Of a stretch of 19,658 nucleotides of DNA, positions 13,284 to 19,658 are shown piece by piece (the first letter of the stretch is position 1; the number at the start of each line of letters is the position of its first letter). The notes beneath the pieces are model-generated. The model had not been told where the DNA came from. It worked only from the letters and a program-made list of their open reading frames with translations, and made no database searches. Source of the DNA: Pseudomonadota bacterium (GTDB taxonomy: Bacteria > Pseudomonadota > Alphaproteobacteria > Rhizobiales > Hyphomicrobiaceae); NCBI GenBank assembly GCA_021812845.1, contig JAKAML010000001.1, positions 1 to 19,658 of the forward strand. Direction: 5' to 3'. The position numbers were made by a program, and so were the translations under genes.

Positions 13284-14047
13284 CCGAGCGCCGGCTCCTT
13301 GCCGCCCGTCGAGCCGTCGAGGCTGCGGGTCGGCGCAGGCTTGCGGCCGCGCGCCTCGAGGATCTCGTCGTAGGCGGCGTTGATCGCCGCGAGCTTGCGG
13401 TCGGCGAGGCTCAGGAACTCGTCGGGCACGCCGCGCGCGCGCAGCTTGTCGGGGTGGCTTTCGAGCACCAGGCTGCGGTGGCGCGCCTTGAGCTCGGCAT
13501 CGGTCGCGTCCGGCCGCACCCCGAGCACGCGGTAGGGGCTTTCGGGATCGTGGACGTAATAGCCGCGCAGCGCCTCGAAATCCTCGTCGTCGAGGCCGAA
13601 CTCGGCCGCCACCGTGCGCAGGAACCTCTCCTCCGCCTGGTGCAGCACGCCGTCGGCGAGGGCGACGTGGAACAGGCACTCGAACACGTCGTGCGCGAGC
13701 GCCGGGTCCTCGTCGAGATAGCCGCCGATGCGACCGGCGTAGGCCTCGAAACCGGCCACGTCCTGCCGCGCCAGCTCGAACAGGCGGTGGACGTTGGCCC
13801 GCTCCTCGTCAGGGACGTGGTAGACGCGGTCGAAGGCCGCGCTCTCGACCTCGACCGAAATGCCGTCGGCCTTCGACAGCTTGGCGGCGAGCGCGACGAA
13901 TGCGATGGTGAAGGCGACGCGCTGGCGCACCGGCGTGCGCTCGGTGAAGCGGTCGAGGCCGAGCCCGCTCCAGACCGCGCCGAAAGCGCTGCGGACCGCC
14001 CCGCCCTCGGCGAGGCCCATGGCCTCGGTGATCATCTTCCAGTGCAT
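13280..14047 (-). CDS. DjlA-like protein: TerB domain plus J domain
   Basis: A 255-residue protein. Residues about 40-160 are a helical TerB-like domain (FVALAAKLSKADGISVEVES, then FHVALADGVLHQAEERFL with the paired acidic ADG motifs typical of TerB). Residues 170-233 are a J domain with the Hsp70-contacting HPD triad at 198-200 in LESHPDKL. J domains stimulate DnaK ATPase, so this is a co-chaperone; the N-terminus has no signal and no strong membrane helix, unlike enteric DjlA. An AAGG sequence 8 nt before the ATG at 14047 supports the start; a methionine four residues later is an alternative. Translationally coupled to the amidase gene by a 4-bp overlap. Confidence 0.9.
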   Translation of the reverse strand: MHWKMITEAMGLAEGGAVRSAFGAVWSGLGLDRFTERTPVRQRVAFTIAFVALAAKLSKADGISVEVESAAFDRVYHVPDEERANVHRLFELARQDVAGFEAYAGRIGGYLDEDPALAHDVFECLFHVALADGVLHQAEERFLRTVAAEFGLDDEDFEALRGYYVHDPESPYRVLGVRPDATDAELKARHRSLVLESHPDKLRARGVPDEFLSLADRKLAAINAAYDEILEARGRKPAPTRSLDGSTGGKEPALG

Positions 14048-14329
14048 GAGTTGACCTTAACGGCATTCCCGGCGCGAAAGAAGGCCGCGCCGCACGCATC
14101 GGACCCGGCCCGCACCCGTTCGACCGCGCCGCACCGCGGCTATTGCACCGCACACGCATTATCCACATCCGTGCGAGCCGCTGAGCCGGTCTTGGCCCGA
14201 ACGCGATTGACTCCGCTCCCTCCCGCGCGCACACTTAGACGAAGGTCGTAGTCCAGCATCGCGGGGGTTTTGGTGTCCGGCGACGGCCTTGGTCAAGACA
14301 CGGCGTTCATCTCACGTGTGGAGACAGCC

Positions 14330-14458
14330 ATGAAGTGTATGTTGATTGGCATTGCGCTCTCGGCCTGCGTCAGCGTCTGGACCGGGACCGCGCCCACCCG
14401 CCTCACCGCCGACGGCACGACCTCTGCCTCTGCCGCCGTCGCCGGCACCGCGCGCTGA
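14330..14458 (+). CDS. Tiny putative lipoprotein
   Basis: A 42-residue reading frame, MKCMLIGIALSACVSVWTGT followed by a Thr/Ala/Ser-rich tail. LSAC at 10-13 is a good lipobox, although the hydrophobic stretch before it is short. A GGAGA sequence about 6 nt before the ATG supports translation. The size and composition recall entericidin-like small lipoproteins, but no family match can be claimed. The 282 bp between it and the divergent DnaJ-like gene contain nothing else I recognise. Confidence 0.42.
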   Translation: MKCMLIGIALSACVSVWTGTAPTRLTADGTTSASAAVAGTAR

Positions 14459-14528
14459 CCCGATCGGCCCCGCCATCCGCCTTGGCGCCCCGCTCCGAGC
14501 GACGTGCGCCAAGGTCGGCTCGTTCTCC

Positions 14529-14573
14529 ACACCCTCCGGCTCCACACCCTCCGGCTCCGCGCCCTCCGGCTCC
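14529..14573. repeat. 15-bp tandem repeat, three copies
   Basis: (A/G)C(A/G)CCCTCCGGCTCC occurs at 14529-14543, 14544-14558 and 14559-14573. It lies in a gene-free stretch between the tiny lipoprotein frame and the end of the DctP-like gene. It has the same period and copy number as the array at 3501. Confidence 0.88.
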
Positions 14574-14655
14574 GCTCCCGACGTCCCGCGACGGCTGGAT
14601 CGCGAAGCGTTGCGCACGAACGGTGGATCGCCAGCCGTGACTTCCGTGCCGCCGG

Positions 14656-15645
14656 CTATTCTTCGCCGCGCCCCCCGAGCAGCGACGCTCCGTCCGCGCC
14701 GGCGCCGGGCAGCCATTCGGCGCTCATCCGCCGCCCGATCTCCGTGAACGCCTCGACCATCGCCGGACTTGCCGTCGCGAGCGCCGCGCCCGCCTCTTCG
14801 AGTTCACGCTCCGACCGGCCGGCACGCTCGGACGCCGCCGCCCGCCAACGCTCGCTCCTCGTACTCCGCCAGTTATCGATCCGCGCCCCGGACCCACCGC
14901 CGAGGCGGCCCAGCATCCGCTCCGTGACGACGATCGCGCGCATCGGCTGCCAGTCCGGGACCGACTGGAACGTCCAGCCCTCGGCGCGGCGCGGCCCGTC
15001 CGTCGTCGCGAACGCCGGTACGCGCAACGCCGCCCCCGCCGAGACCAGCAGCACGTCGGCCTCGGCGGGCGCCACGACCGGCCGCACGTCGCCGCCGGCG
15101 GCCTCGCCGAGCAGCTCGGCGATACGGCGCGTGGCGGCGGTCGGCGCCCAGACCCGCGCCCCACGAAGATCCGCCGGCGCCTCGAACCGCCGCCGCGAAA
15201 GGATGCCGAGCGGCGCGCCCGGCAGCAGCGCCACGAGCACCAGTCCGTCCTCGGTCAATCGCCGCGACAGGATCCGGTCGAGCCGATCGTGCAGGTCGCG
15301 GCGCGCGCCGGCGGTCGCGGCGAGGCGCGGAATCTGGTCGGCCGCAAAGAGTGCGCTCTCGCGCGCGAGCGCGCCGAGCGGCAGCTCCGCGGCGTCGACG
15401 TCCCCTCTGCGCAGCGCCGGCTTGAGACCGCGCACCGCCTCGGGCCCGGCGACCGTCTCGACCGCGAGCCGTGGCGGCGGGGCGAAGCCCGCCAGGAGCT
15501 CGCCGAGAACGTCGGCAGCGGACGGCGCCTCCGACGGCCCGGTGATCCCGAGCCGCACGGTTTCCTCCGAGGATGCAGGGACCGCGGACGCCATCAGCAC
15601 CGTGATCGCCGCCGCCGTCGCCGTTCGTCGCAAGCCCATCCGCAC
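14656..15645 (-). CDS. TRAP-type solute-binding protein (DctP family), orphan
   Basis: A 329-residue periplasmic protein with a signal peptide (MRMGLRRTATAAAITVLMAS, cleavage near residue 24-26). The mature part has the layout of DctP/TRAP binding proteins: a central strand-helix region with GAPLGILSRRRFEAPADLRG then ARVWAPT, a core helix region, and a C-terminal helical segment ending in AEWLPGAGADGASLL, typical of the family's final helices. TRAP binding proteins capture organic acids and pass them to a DctQ-DctM membrane pair. No such membrane genes are near, so it either serves a distant transporter or has another role. Sequence similarity is moderate and the fold call rests on pattern, hence the lower confidence. 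Confidence 0.72.
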   Translation of the reverse strand: MRMGLRRTATAAAITVLMASAVPASSEETVRLGITGPSEAPSAADVLGELLAGFAPPPRLAVETVAGPEAVRGLKPALRRGDVDAAELPLGALARESALFAADQIPRLAATAGARRDLHDRLDRILSRRLTEDGLVLVALLPGAPLGILSRRRFEAPADLRGARVWAPTAATRRIAELLGEAAGGDVRPVVAPAEADVLLVSAGAALRVPAFATTDGPRRAEGWTFQSVPDWQPMRAIVVTERMLGRLGGGSGARIDNWRSTRSERWRAAASERAGRSERELEEAGAALATASPAMVEAFTEIGRRMSAEWLPGAGADGASLLGGRGEE

Positions 15646-15743
15646 GCCGCCCCCATTCGCCGCCGCCCGCGCCAGCGGTAGCCGTAACGCCCGCCGCGCG
15701 CCAGCGCCGCGCGCCGTAGCGGTCGCGAAACCCCGCCACCGGC

Positions 15744-16412
15744 CTATTTGCAGATGCGCATCAGGCCGTCACGGCCGTGGCGGGCGAGATCGACGTGGAA
15801 GTGGTCGTGGTGGAAGCGGTCGGCCTCGGGACCGAGCACCGTCGTGAACCCGTCGCAGGCGCCGCGATGCACCGCGCGCAGGAAGGCGCGCTCGCCGGCG
15901 TCGCCGTGCCAGCCGGCCTTGACCGTCACCACGCGACCGTCCGCCAGATGGAACGCCGAGACGTCGAGCGCATTGGCGTGGCCGTGCTCGGAGAGCCGCG
16001 CGCCAGACTGGTGGTTGATCGGCCGGCAGGCGTAGGAGGCGGCCACCTTGAGCTCGACGAGCGACGCCCCGAGGTACATCCGGGCCGCCGGCTCGATCAC
16101 CGTCTCCACCCAGCGCTCGACCTGCGGGATCATCGGGCAGCGCAACAGCGCCGCCGGCTTCATGGAGATCCGGCCCCGGCCCGCCGCCGACATCTCGAAC
16201 GGCCGCGCGGTGCCGCAGACTCCGGGACCGCCGAGCGCGGACCGGCCGCGAAGGTAATGGGATTCACGCACCGCGCCCGAGGCGAGACAGGCGTTCTCCT
16301 CGTCCATCCGCCACGGCTCGTGGCGCGCCACGAACTCGGGCGCCGTGCTGCAGCCCCAGAGGATGAGCAGAACGGCGATCGGAAGGAGGATGCGGACGCG
16401 GGACAGACGCAT
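15744..16412 (-). CDS. Extensin-like lipoprotein (putative zinc peptidase fold)
   Basis: A 222-residue lipoprotein with lipobox LWGC (C21) after a hydrophobic stretch. Cysteines at 42, 66, 92, 129 and 186 could form disulfides. The core matches the alphaproteobacterial extensin-like family (Extensin-like_C): SYACRPINHQSGARLSEHGH then ANALDVSAF, and RFHHDHFHVDLARHG. H143, H145, D150 and H204/H206 make a metal-site pattern like that of LAS-type D-Ala-D-Ala peptidases (M15), so peptidoglycan trimming is a reasonable inference. The start at 16412 has no Shine-Dalgarno sequence, but the signal and lipobox fit it well. The neighbouring DctP-like gene on the same strand starts 98 nt downstream of its stop. 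Confidence 0.88.
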   Translation of the reverse strand: MRLSRVRILLPIAVLLILWGCSTAPEFVARHEPWRMDEENACLASGAVRESHYLRGRSALGGPGVCGTARPFEMSAAGRGRISMKPAALLRCPMIPQVERWVETVIEPAARMYLGASLVELKVAASYACRPINHQSGARLSEHGHANALDVSAFHLADGRVVTVKAGWHGDAGERAFLRAVHRGACDGFTTVLGPEADRFHHDHFHVDLARHGRDGLMRICK

Positions 16413-17050
16413 GGAGGAAGATTAACGCCATCAACCCTAACGAGCCGTGAACGACCCCCATCGCCACACCCTCTCCCTAATCCGGCATTCGGGCTGATTT
16501 GCGTCTCCGCCGCGTCCGGCCGATGGCGGATGATTCGCCACACGGCAGAGCCGTCCGGCGCCGTCCGCCGGGTTTTCCACAGATCCATTGCTCGGACACC
16601 GGACGAATTGCGGACTCGTCGCCGCACCCGTGTTAGCCTCAATTCAGTGATCGGGCCAAGTAATGCGTAAGTCCCGCGTAGGCCCGGTCGATCGAAGCGC
16701 GCCGAAATGTCAAGCGTTGTGTCCGTGTCTGCGCGCCTCGACGTCGGTGGCTCATCCCCCCGGAGTTCCGACGCGTCCCGCTGTAGCCGTGCGTAGCATG
16801 TCCGCGCGCAGCATCTGGTCGAGCGTAACTTCGGCCGCGCGTGCACTTGGTCTTGCGTAACGACCGGGCCCTGGTGGTTCGCCACGCCGCATCTGCCGAC
16901 AACCCCACATTGTCTTTGCAGATCGCAGCGTGAGCTTGCCGGGGCCCTGGCGTATTTCGGGATCGCGATCAGGCCTCGGGACACTTCCCTCCGCGGGGCC
17001 GACTCCCTCCGCGGGGCCGACGCGGGCCCCGCCGCCTCCGGCTCCGGCGC
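16413..17050. other. 640-bp stretch without a recognised gene
   Basis: No reading frame here looks like a protein, and no tRNA, tmRNA, SRP RNA or 6S RNA was recognised. GC is lower than the surroundings. TTGCGG and TGTTAG 17 bp apart near 16609-16637 could be a plus-strand promoter. GCGTAAC and GGGCCCTGG each occur twice between 16820 and 16950. An 18-bp direct repeat lies at 16986-17021. Confidence 0.45.
16986..17021. repeat. 18-bp direct repeat, two copies
   Basis: TCCCTCCGCGGGGCCGAC occurs at 16986-17003 and again, without change, at 17004-17021. It lies just downstream of the hydrolase gene end at 17051 (minus strand). Confidence 0.9.
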
Positions 17051-17842
17051 TCACCCGCCCGCCCCGCCCCGCACGCGATCGAGAAACGCGAGCACGCGCG
17101 CCTTGTAGCTGCGGTCGCCGACGGCCTTCATGTGATCCCGCCCCGCGATCACGAACCCTTCCGCGCCGGGCACGATCGCCGCCAGCGCCTCGGCCGACCC
17201 GCCGATCACGTCGAGCTCGCCGACCACGACCAGCAGCGGGGTTCGCAGCGTCGCCAGCGCCTCGGCGCGGATCGGATCGCGCGACGAGCGGATGCAGGCG
17301 GCGAGTGCCCTCAGATCGCTGCCCGTCTGCTCGGCGAAGGCGCGGAACGTGCGTGCCGTCGGATTGACCACCTGCTCGATGCTGTCCGCCTCGAGTGCGT
17401 GGGCGATCGGCCCCGTCCCCGCCATGCCGCGAACCATGTTGAAGCCGAGACCGCCGAACACGAGCGAGCGGACGCGCCGGGGATGAGCCAGCGCGAGAAA
17501 GGCGGCGATGCGCGCGCCCATCGAGTAGCCCATGACGTGGGCGGCCTCGACACCGAGGTGATCGAGCAGCCGCCGCGCGTCCTCGGCCATCACCGGCCCG
17601 CCGTACTGCTCCGGGGCGTAGAGCTTGGCGCTGCCGCCGTGGCCCCGGTTGTCGAGGGCGACGACGCGGTATCCGGCCCCGGTCAGCGTTCGCACCCAGC
17701 CGGTCTCGACCCAGTTGACGCGGAGGCTCGACGCGAAGCCGTGGATCAGCAGCACGACTTCGCCCGCCGCCGCGCCCGCGCCCGCGTCCGGAGCCTCGTC
17801 GATGTAGGCGATCTCGACCCCGTCCGATTGAAAGTGCGGCAC
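17051..17842 (-). CDS. Alpha/beta hydrolase
   Basis: A 263-residue serine hydrolase of the alpha/beta fold. The nucleophile elbow is GYSMG with S107, the acid is D211 in VVGELDVIGG, and the base is H237 in IAGRDHMKAV. The oxyanion loop is LIHGFAS (32-38). Substrate unknown; 3-oxoadipate enol-lactonase-like and general esterase members share this layout. I chose the GTG at 17842 because VPHFQSDGVEIAYID is a typical start for the family and an AGAGGA site stands about 5-8 nt upstream; the frame is open to an ATG at 17908, but the added 22 residues are Arg/Gly-rich. It is divergent from the zinc-finger gene, with a 119-bp gap. Confidence 0.9.
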   Translation of the reverse strand: MPHFQSDGVEIAYIDEAPDAGAGAAAGEVVLLIHGFASSLRVNWVETGWVRTLTGAGYRVVALDNRGHGGSAKLYAPEQYGGPVMAEDARRLLDHLGVEAAHVMGYSMGARIAAFLALAHPRRVRSLVFGGLGFNMVRGMAGTGPIAHALEADSIEQVVNPTARTFRAFAEQTGSDLRALAACIRSSRDPIRAEALATLRTPLLVVVGELDVIGGSAEALAAIVPGAEGFVIAGRDHMKAVGDRSYKARVLAFLDRVRGGAGG

Positions 17843-17961
17843 TCCTCGTCCTCTCCTTCGCCCCTCGCCGCGGCCAGGCCTCGGCCGATCGTCCCCTACC
17901 ATTTTCATGCCGCTGCCGCTATGGTGCGGCGCGTTACGGCAGCGAGCGAAAGGACTTTCCG

Positions 17962-18204
17962 ATGGCCGGTCACGTGGTGCCCCATCTCGCCAACGACGCG
18001 GGCGCCGAGAAGATCTTTGTCGGCGTCAAGGAATTCAAGTGCATGGGCGCGCGTCCGCCCTACGACCATCCGCATGTGTTCCTCGACATGGGTCAGGACG
18101 CCCAGGTGCTGTGTCCGTACTGCTCGACGCTCTATCTCCATGACCCGCGCCTCGCCGCGACCGACAGCGACCCCGAGGGCGCCGTCGTGCGCGATGCCGC
18201 CTGA
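17962..18204 (+). CDS. CHCC zinc-finger protein (NDUFS6-like)
   Basis: An 80-residue protein with the CHCC-type zinc-finger pattern: C27, H36 or H38, C51 and C54 (VLCPYCSTLYL). In mitochondria the homologous subunit NDUFS6 belongs to respiratory complex I, and alphaproteobacterial members are proposed complex I accessory proteins. The ATG at 17962 is preceded by AAAGGA. Its last 11 nt overlap the start of the FAD monooxygenase gene, so the two are in one transcript and probably translationally coupled. Confidence 0.9.
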   Translation: MAGHVVPHLANDAGAEKIFVGVKEFKCMGARPPYDHPHVFLDMGQDAQVLCPYCSTLYLHDPRLAATDSDPEGAVVRDAA

Positions 18205-19393
18205 CGGCGGGGCCGAACGGGCCGCAATCCTGATCGCCGGCGGCGGCATCGCCGGTCTCGCCACGGCCCTCGCCCTCGCCCGGCGCGGCTTCCCGAGCCA
18301 CGTCGTCGAGCAGCGCGCGGCCTTCGCCGACGAAGGCGCGGGAATCCAGATCGGCCCCAACGGCCTGCGCCTGCTCGAGATGCTCGGCGTCGCCGAGCGC
18401 CTGCGACCCCTGGCCGGCGCACCCGACGCCATTCGCGTCCTCGACGGCGCCTCGGCCCGCCTGCTGGCGGAGCTGCCGCTCGGACCCGCCATCACCGCGC
18501 GCCACGGTGCACCTTACTGGGTCGCCCATCGCGGCGACCTGCACGGCGCGCTGCTCGCGACGGCGCGGCGGACGCCCGGCATCCGCATCGGTATGGGGGT
18601 CGCCGCTCACCGCGCCGATTTCGAGCCCGGCCGCGTCTCGCTCGCGACCGCAGACGGCGGTCGCCTCGACGCGCCGGCGCTCGTCGCCGCGGACGGCCTG
18701 TGGTCGGGCTTGAGAACCCGCCACTTCGATCCCGCGCCGCCCGTGTTCCAAGGGAAGTGCGCGGCACGGACCGTGATCCCGAGCGCCCGCGCGCCCGAGT
18801 TCGTCGCCGCCAACGCCACCTTCGCGTGGCTCGCGCCCGGCGCGCACGTCGTCCACTACCCCGTGCGCGGCGGCGGCGAGATCGCGGTCGTCGTCATCGT
18901 CGCCGAGCCCGAGCCGAGCCGCGACTGGAGCCGCGAGGTCGCCGCCTCCTGGGTGCTCGATCGCACCCGCGCCTTCCACCCCGCGCTCCGGTCCCTGCTC
19001 GCCGCCGGGGAGACCTGGCGGAAATGGTCGCTCCACGCGCTGCCGGCGCCGCGCCGGATGGCGCAGGGCACGCTCGCCCTCGTCGGAGACGCGGCGCATC
19101 CGCCGCTGCCGTTCCTCGCCCAGGGCGGCGTGATGGCGCTCGAGGACGCGATCGTGCTCGCGCACGAGGTGGCGGCGACGCCCGAGGAACTTGCCGCGGC
19201 ATTCGCCCGCTACGCGCGCGCGCGCCTGCCGCGCGTCGGCCGCGTGCTCGCGGCGTCGCGCCGCAACGGCGAGATCTACCACCTGTCCGGCGCCCTGGCC
19301 GTGGCGCGCAATGCCGCCATGGCCGCGCTCGGCGGCCGCCGCATCCTCGCCGGCTACGACTGGCTCTACGGCTGGCGGCCGCCGTCCGAATGA
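18194..19393 (+). CDS. FAD-dependent monooxygenase (UbiH/salicylate-hydroxylase-like)
   Basis: A 399-residue class A flavoprotein monooxygenase. The FAD-binding Rossmann motif is AGGGIAG (15-21) with the ribose-binding E39 in VVEQ. The DG motif is AADGLWSGLR (165-174) and the second FAD motif is LVGDAAHPPLPFLAQGG (296-312). These enzymes hydroxylate aromatic rings with NAD(P)H and O2; 3- and 6-hydroxybenzoate hydroxylases, salicylate hydroxylase and ubiquinone-pathway enzymes share this layout, and the sequence does not decide between them. The frame is open far upstream, but the ATG at 18194 gives the standard length and the usual short lead to the first strand (AAILIAGGG). It overlaps the zinc-finger gene by 11 bp. 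Confidence 0.9.
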   Translation: MPPDGGAERAAILIAGGGIAGLATALALARRGFPSHVVEQRAAFADEGAGIQIGPNGLRLLEMLGVAERLRPLAGAPDAIRVLDGASARLLAELPLGPAITARHGAPYWVAHRGDLHGALLATARRTPGIRIGMGVAAHRADFEPGRVSLATADGGRLDAPALVAADGLWSGLRTRHFDPAPPVFQGKCAARTVIPSARAPEFVAANATFAWLAPGAHVVHYPVRGGGEIAVVVIVAEPEPSRDWSREVAASWVLDRTRAFHPALRSLLAAGETWRKWSLHALPAPRRMAQGTLALVGDAAHPPLPFLAQGGVMALEDAIVLAHEVAATPEELAAAFARYARARLPRVGRVLAASRRNGEIYHLSGALAVARNAAMAALGGRRILAGYDWLYGWRPPSE

Positions 19394-19417
19394 ACGGCCC
19401 TCGACCGGCGAGCCGCC

Positions 19418-19438
19418 GACCGGCGCGCGCGGCCGGTC
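19418..19438. terminator. Hairpin between convergent genes
   Basis: GACCGGC (19418-19424) pairs with GCCGGTC (19432-19438) around a 7-nt loop, between the converging monooxygenase and TrkH genes. There is no T run, so a terminator role is only possible. Confidence 0.35.
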
Positions 19439-19658
19439 AGCTCCGCCAGAACTCCGGCCGCAGCAGCACCAGCACCGTGAACAGCTCGAGCCGGCCGAGC
19501 ATCATGGCGAATGCGAGCACCCACTTCGCCGCCGCCGGCAGCGGTGCGAACGTGCCCGACGGCCCGATCGCCTCGCCGAGGCCGGGGCCGACGTTGCCGA
19601 GCGCGGTCGCCGCGCCCGAGAGCGCGGTCACGAGATCGAGCCCCATCGCCGTCAGCAC
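19437..19658 (-). CDS. TrkH-family potassium transporter, C-terminal fragment
   Basis: The last 73 codons of a gene whose start lies beyond the right edge of the window. The visible part contains TALSGAATALGNVGPGLG, the fourth pore-loop selectivity region (xGNVGPG) of TrkH/TrkG/KtrB proteins, and the closing helix AKWVLAFAMMLGRLELFTVL followed by LLRPEFWRS, which is the conserved C-terminus of the family. TrkH is the membrane pore of a potassium uptake system that works with the NAD-binding protein TrkA. Truncation is due to the window, not a mutation. Confidence 0.93.
   Translation of the reverse strand: MLTAMGLDLVTALSGAATALGNVGPGLGEAIGPSGTFAPLPAAAKWVLAFAMMLGRLELFTVLVLLRPEFWRS

Noticed and set aside
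14504..15847. 447-codon plus-strand frame opposite the DctP-like gene
   Set aside because: Ser/Arg/Ala-rich, mirror of a gene with a signal peptide.
17132..18193. Upstream open part of the monooxygenase frame as an N-terminal extension
   Set aside because: Runs antisense through the alpha/beta hydrolase and through the zinc-finger gene in another frame; the ATG at 18194 gives normal family length.

Overview
The window looks like a chromosomal segment of a GC-rich alphaproteobacterium, most likely Hyphomicrobiales/Rhizobiales. The reasons are a CpdR orthologue, alphaproteobacterial family proteins (DUF1036, DUF1244, extensin-like lipoprotein, CHCC zinc finger), two MmgR/suhB-like small RNAs, strong G/C bias at third codon positions, and a DnaJ-amidase-rnpB-mraZ order that I recall from this group. 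No phage, IS element or CRISPR array was seen.

Layout. 1-470: two tandem small RNAs, each with a promoter, a TTTCCTCCCT core and an intrinsic terminator. 518-2593: N-formylglutamate amidohydrolase (minus), then cpdR, tRNA-Val(GAC) and rpmJ (plus). 2724-3485: exported TPR protein. 3562-6792 (minus): an operon of glycerate 2-kinase, an exported DUF1036 protein and pyruvate kinase. 6998-8210 (plus): a second N-formylglutamate amidohydrolase and a DUF1244 protein. 8528-8992 (minus): mraZ, with a four-copy 10-bp-periodic operator far upstream but without the usual rsmH/fts genes after it. 9424-11823 (plus): an accessory block with a TIR-domain membrane protein, a small hypothetical protein, a large inverted repeat and a glycine-rich membrane protein. 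11840-14047 (minus): palindromic repeats, rnpB, an AmpD-like amidase and a TerB/DnaJ protein. 14330-17842: a tiny putative lipoprotein, an orphan DctP-type binding protein, an extensin-like lipoprotein, a gene-poor 640-bp stretch and an alpha/beta hydrolase. 17962-19393 (plus): a CHCC zinc-finger protein overlapping an FAD monooxygenase. 19437-19658: the C-terminal end of a TrkH-type potassium transporter that runs off the right edge.

How the parts fit. Glycerate kinase yields 2-phosphoglycerate, which enolase converts to the phosphoenolpyruvate used by pyruvate kinase, so that operon encodes two steps of one route. The two formylglutamate amidohydrolases lie on either side of it without any hut genes. 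The most unusual stretch is 8.3-12.0 kb. There mraZ appears cut off from the division cluster on one side and from rnpB on the other, and the gap on the rnpB side holds a TIR-transmembrane protein whose central part has atypical codon use. It is a reasonable candidate for an anti-phage or abortive-infection effector, but this rests on domain architecture only.
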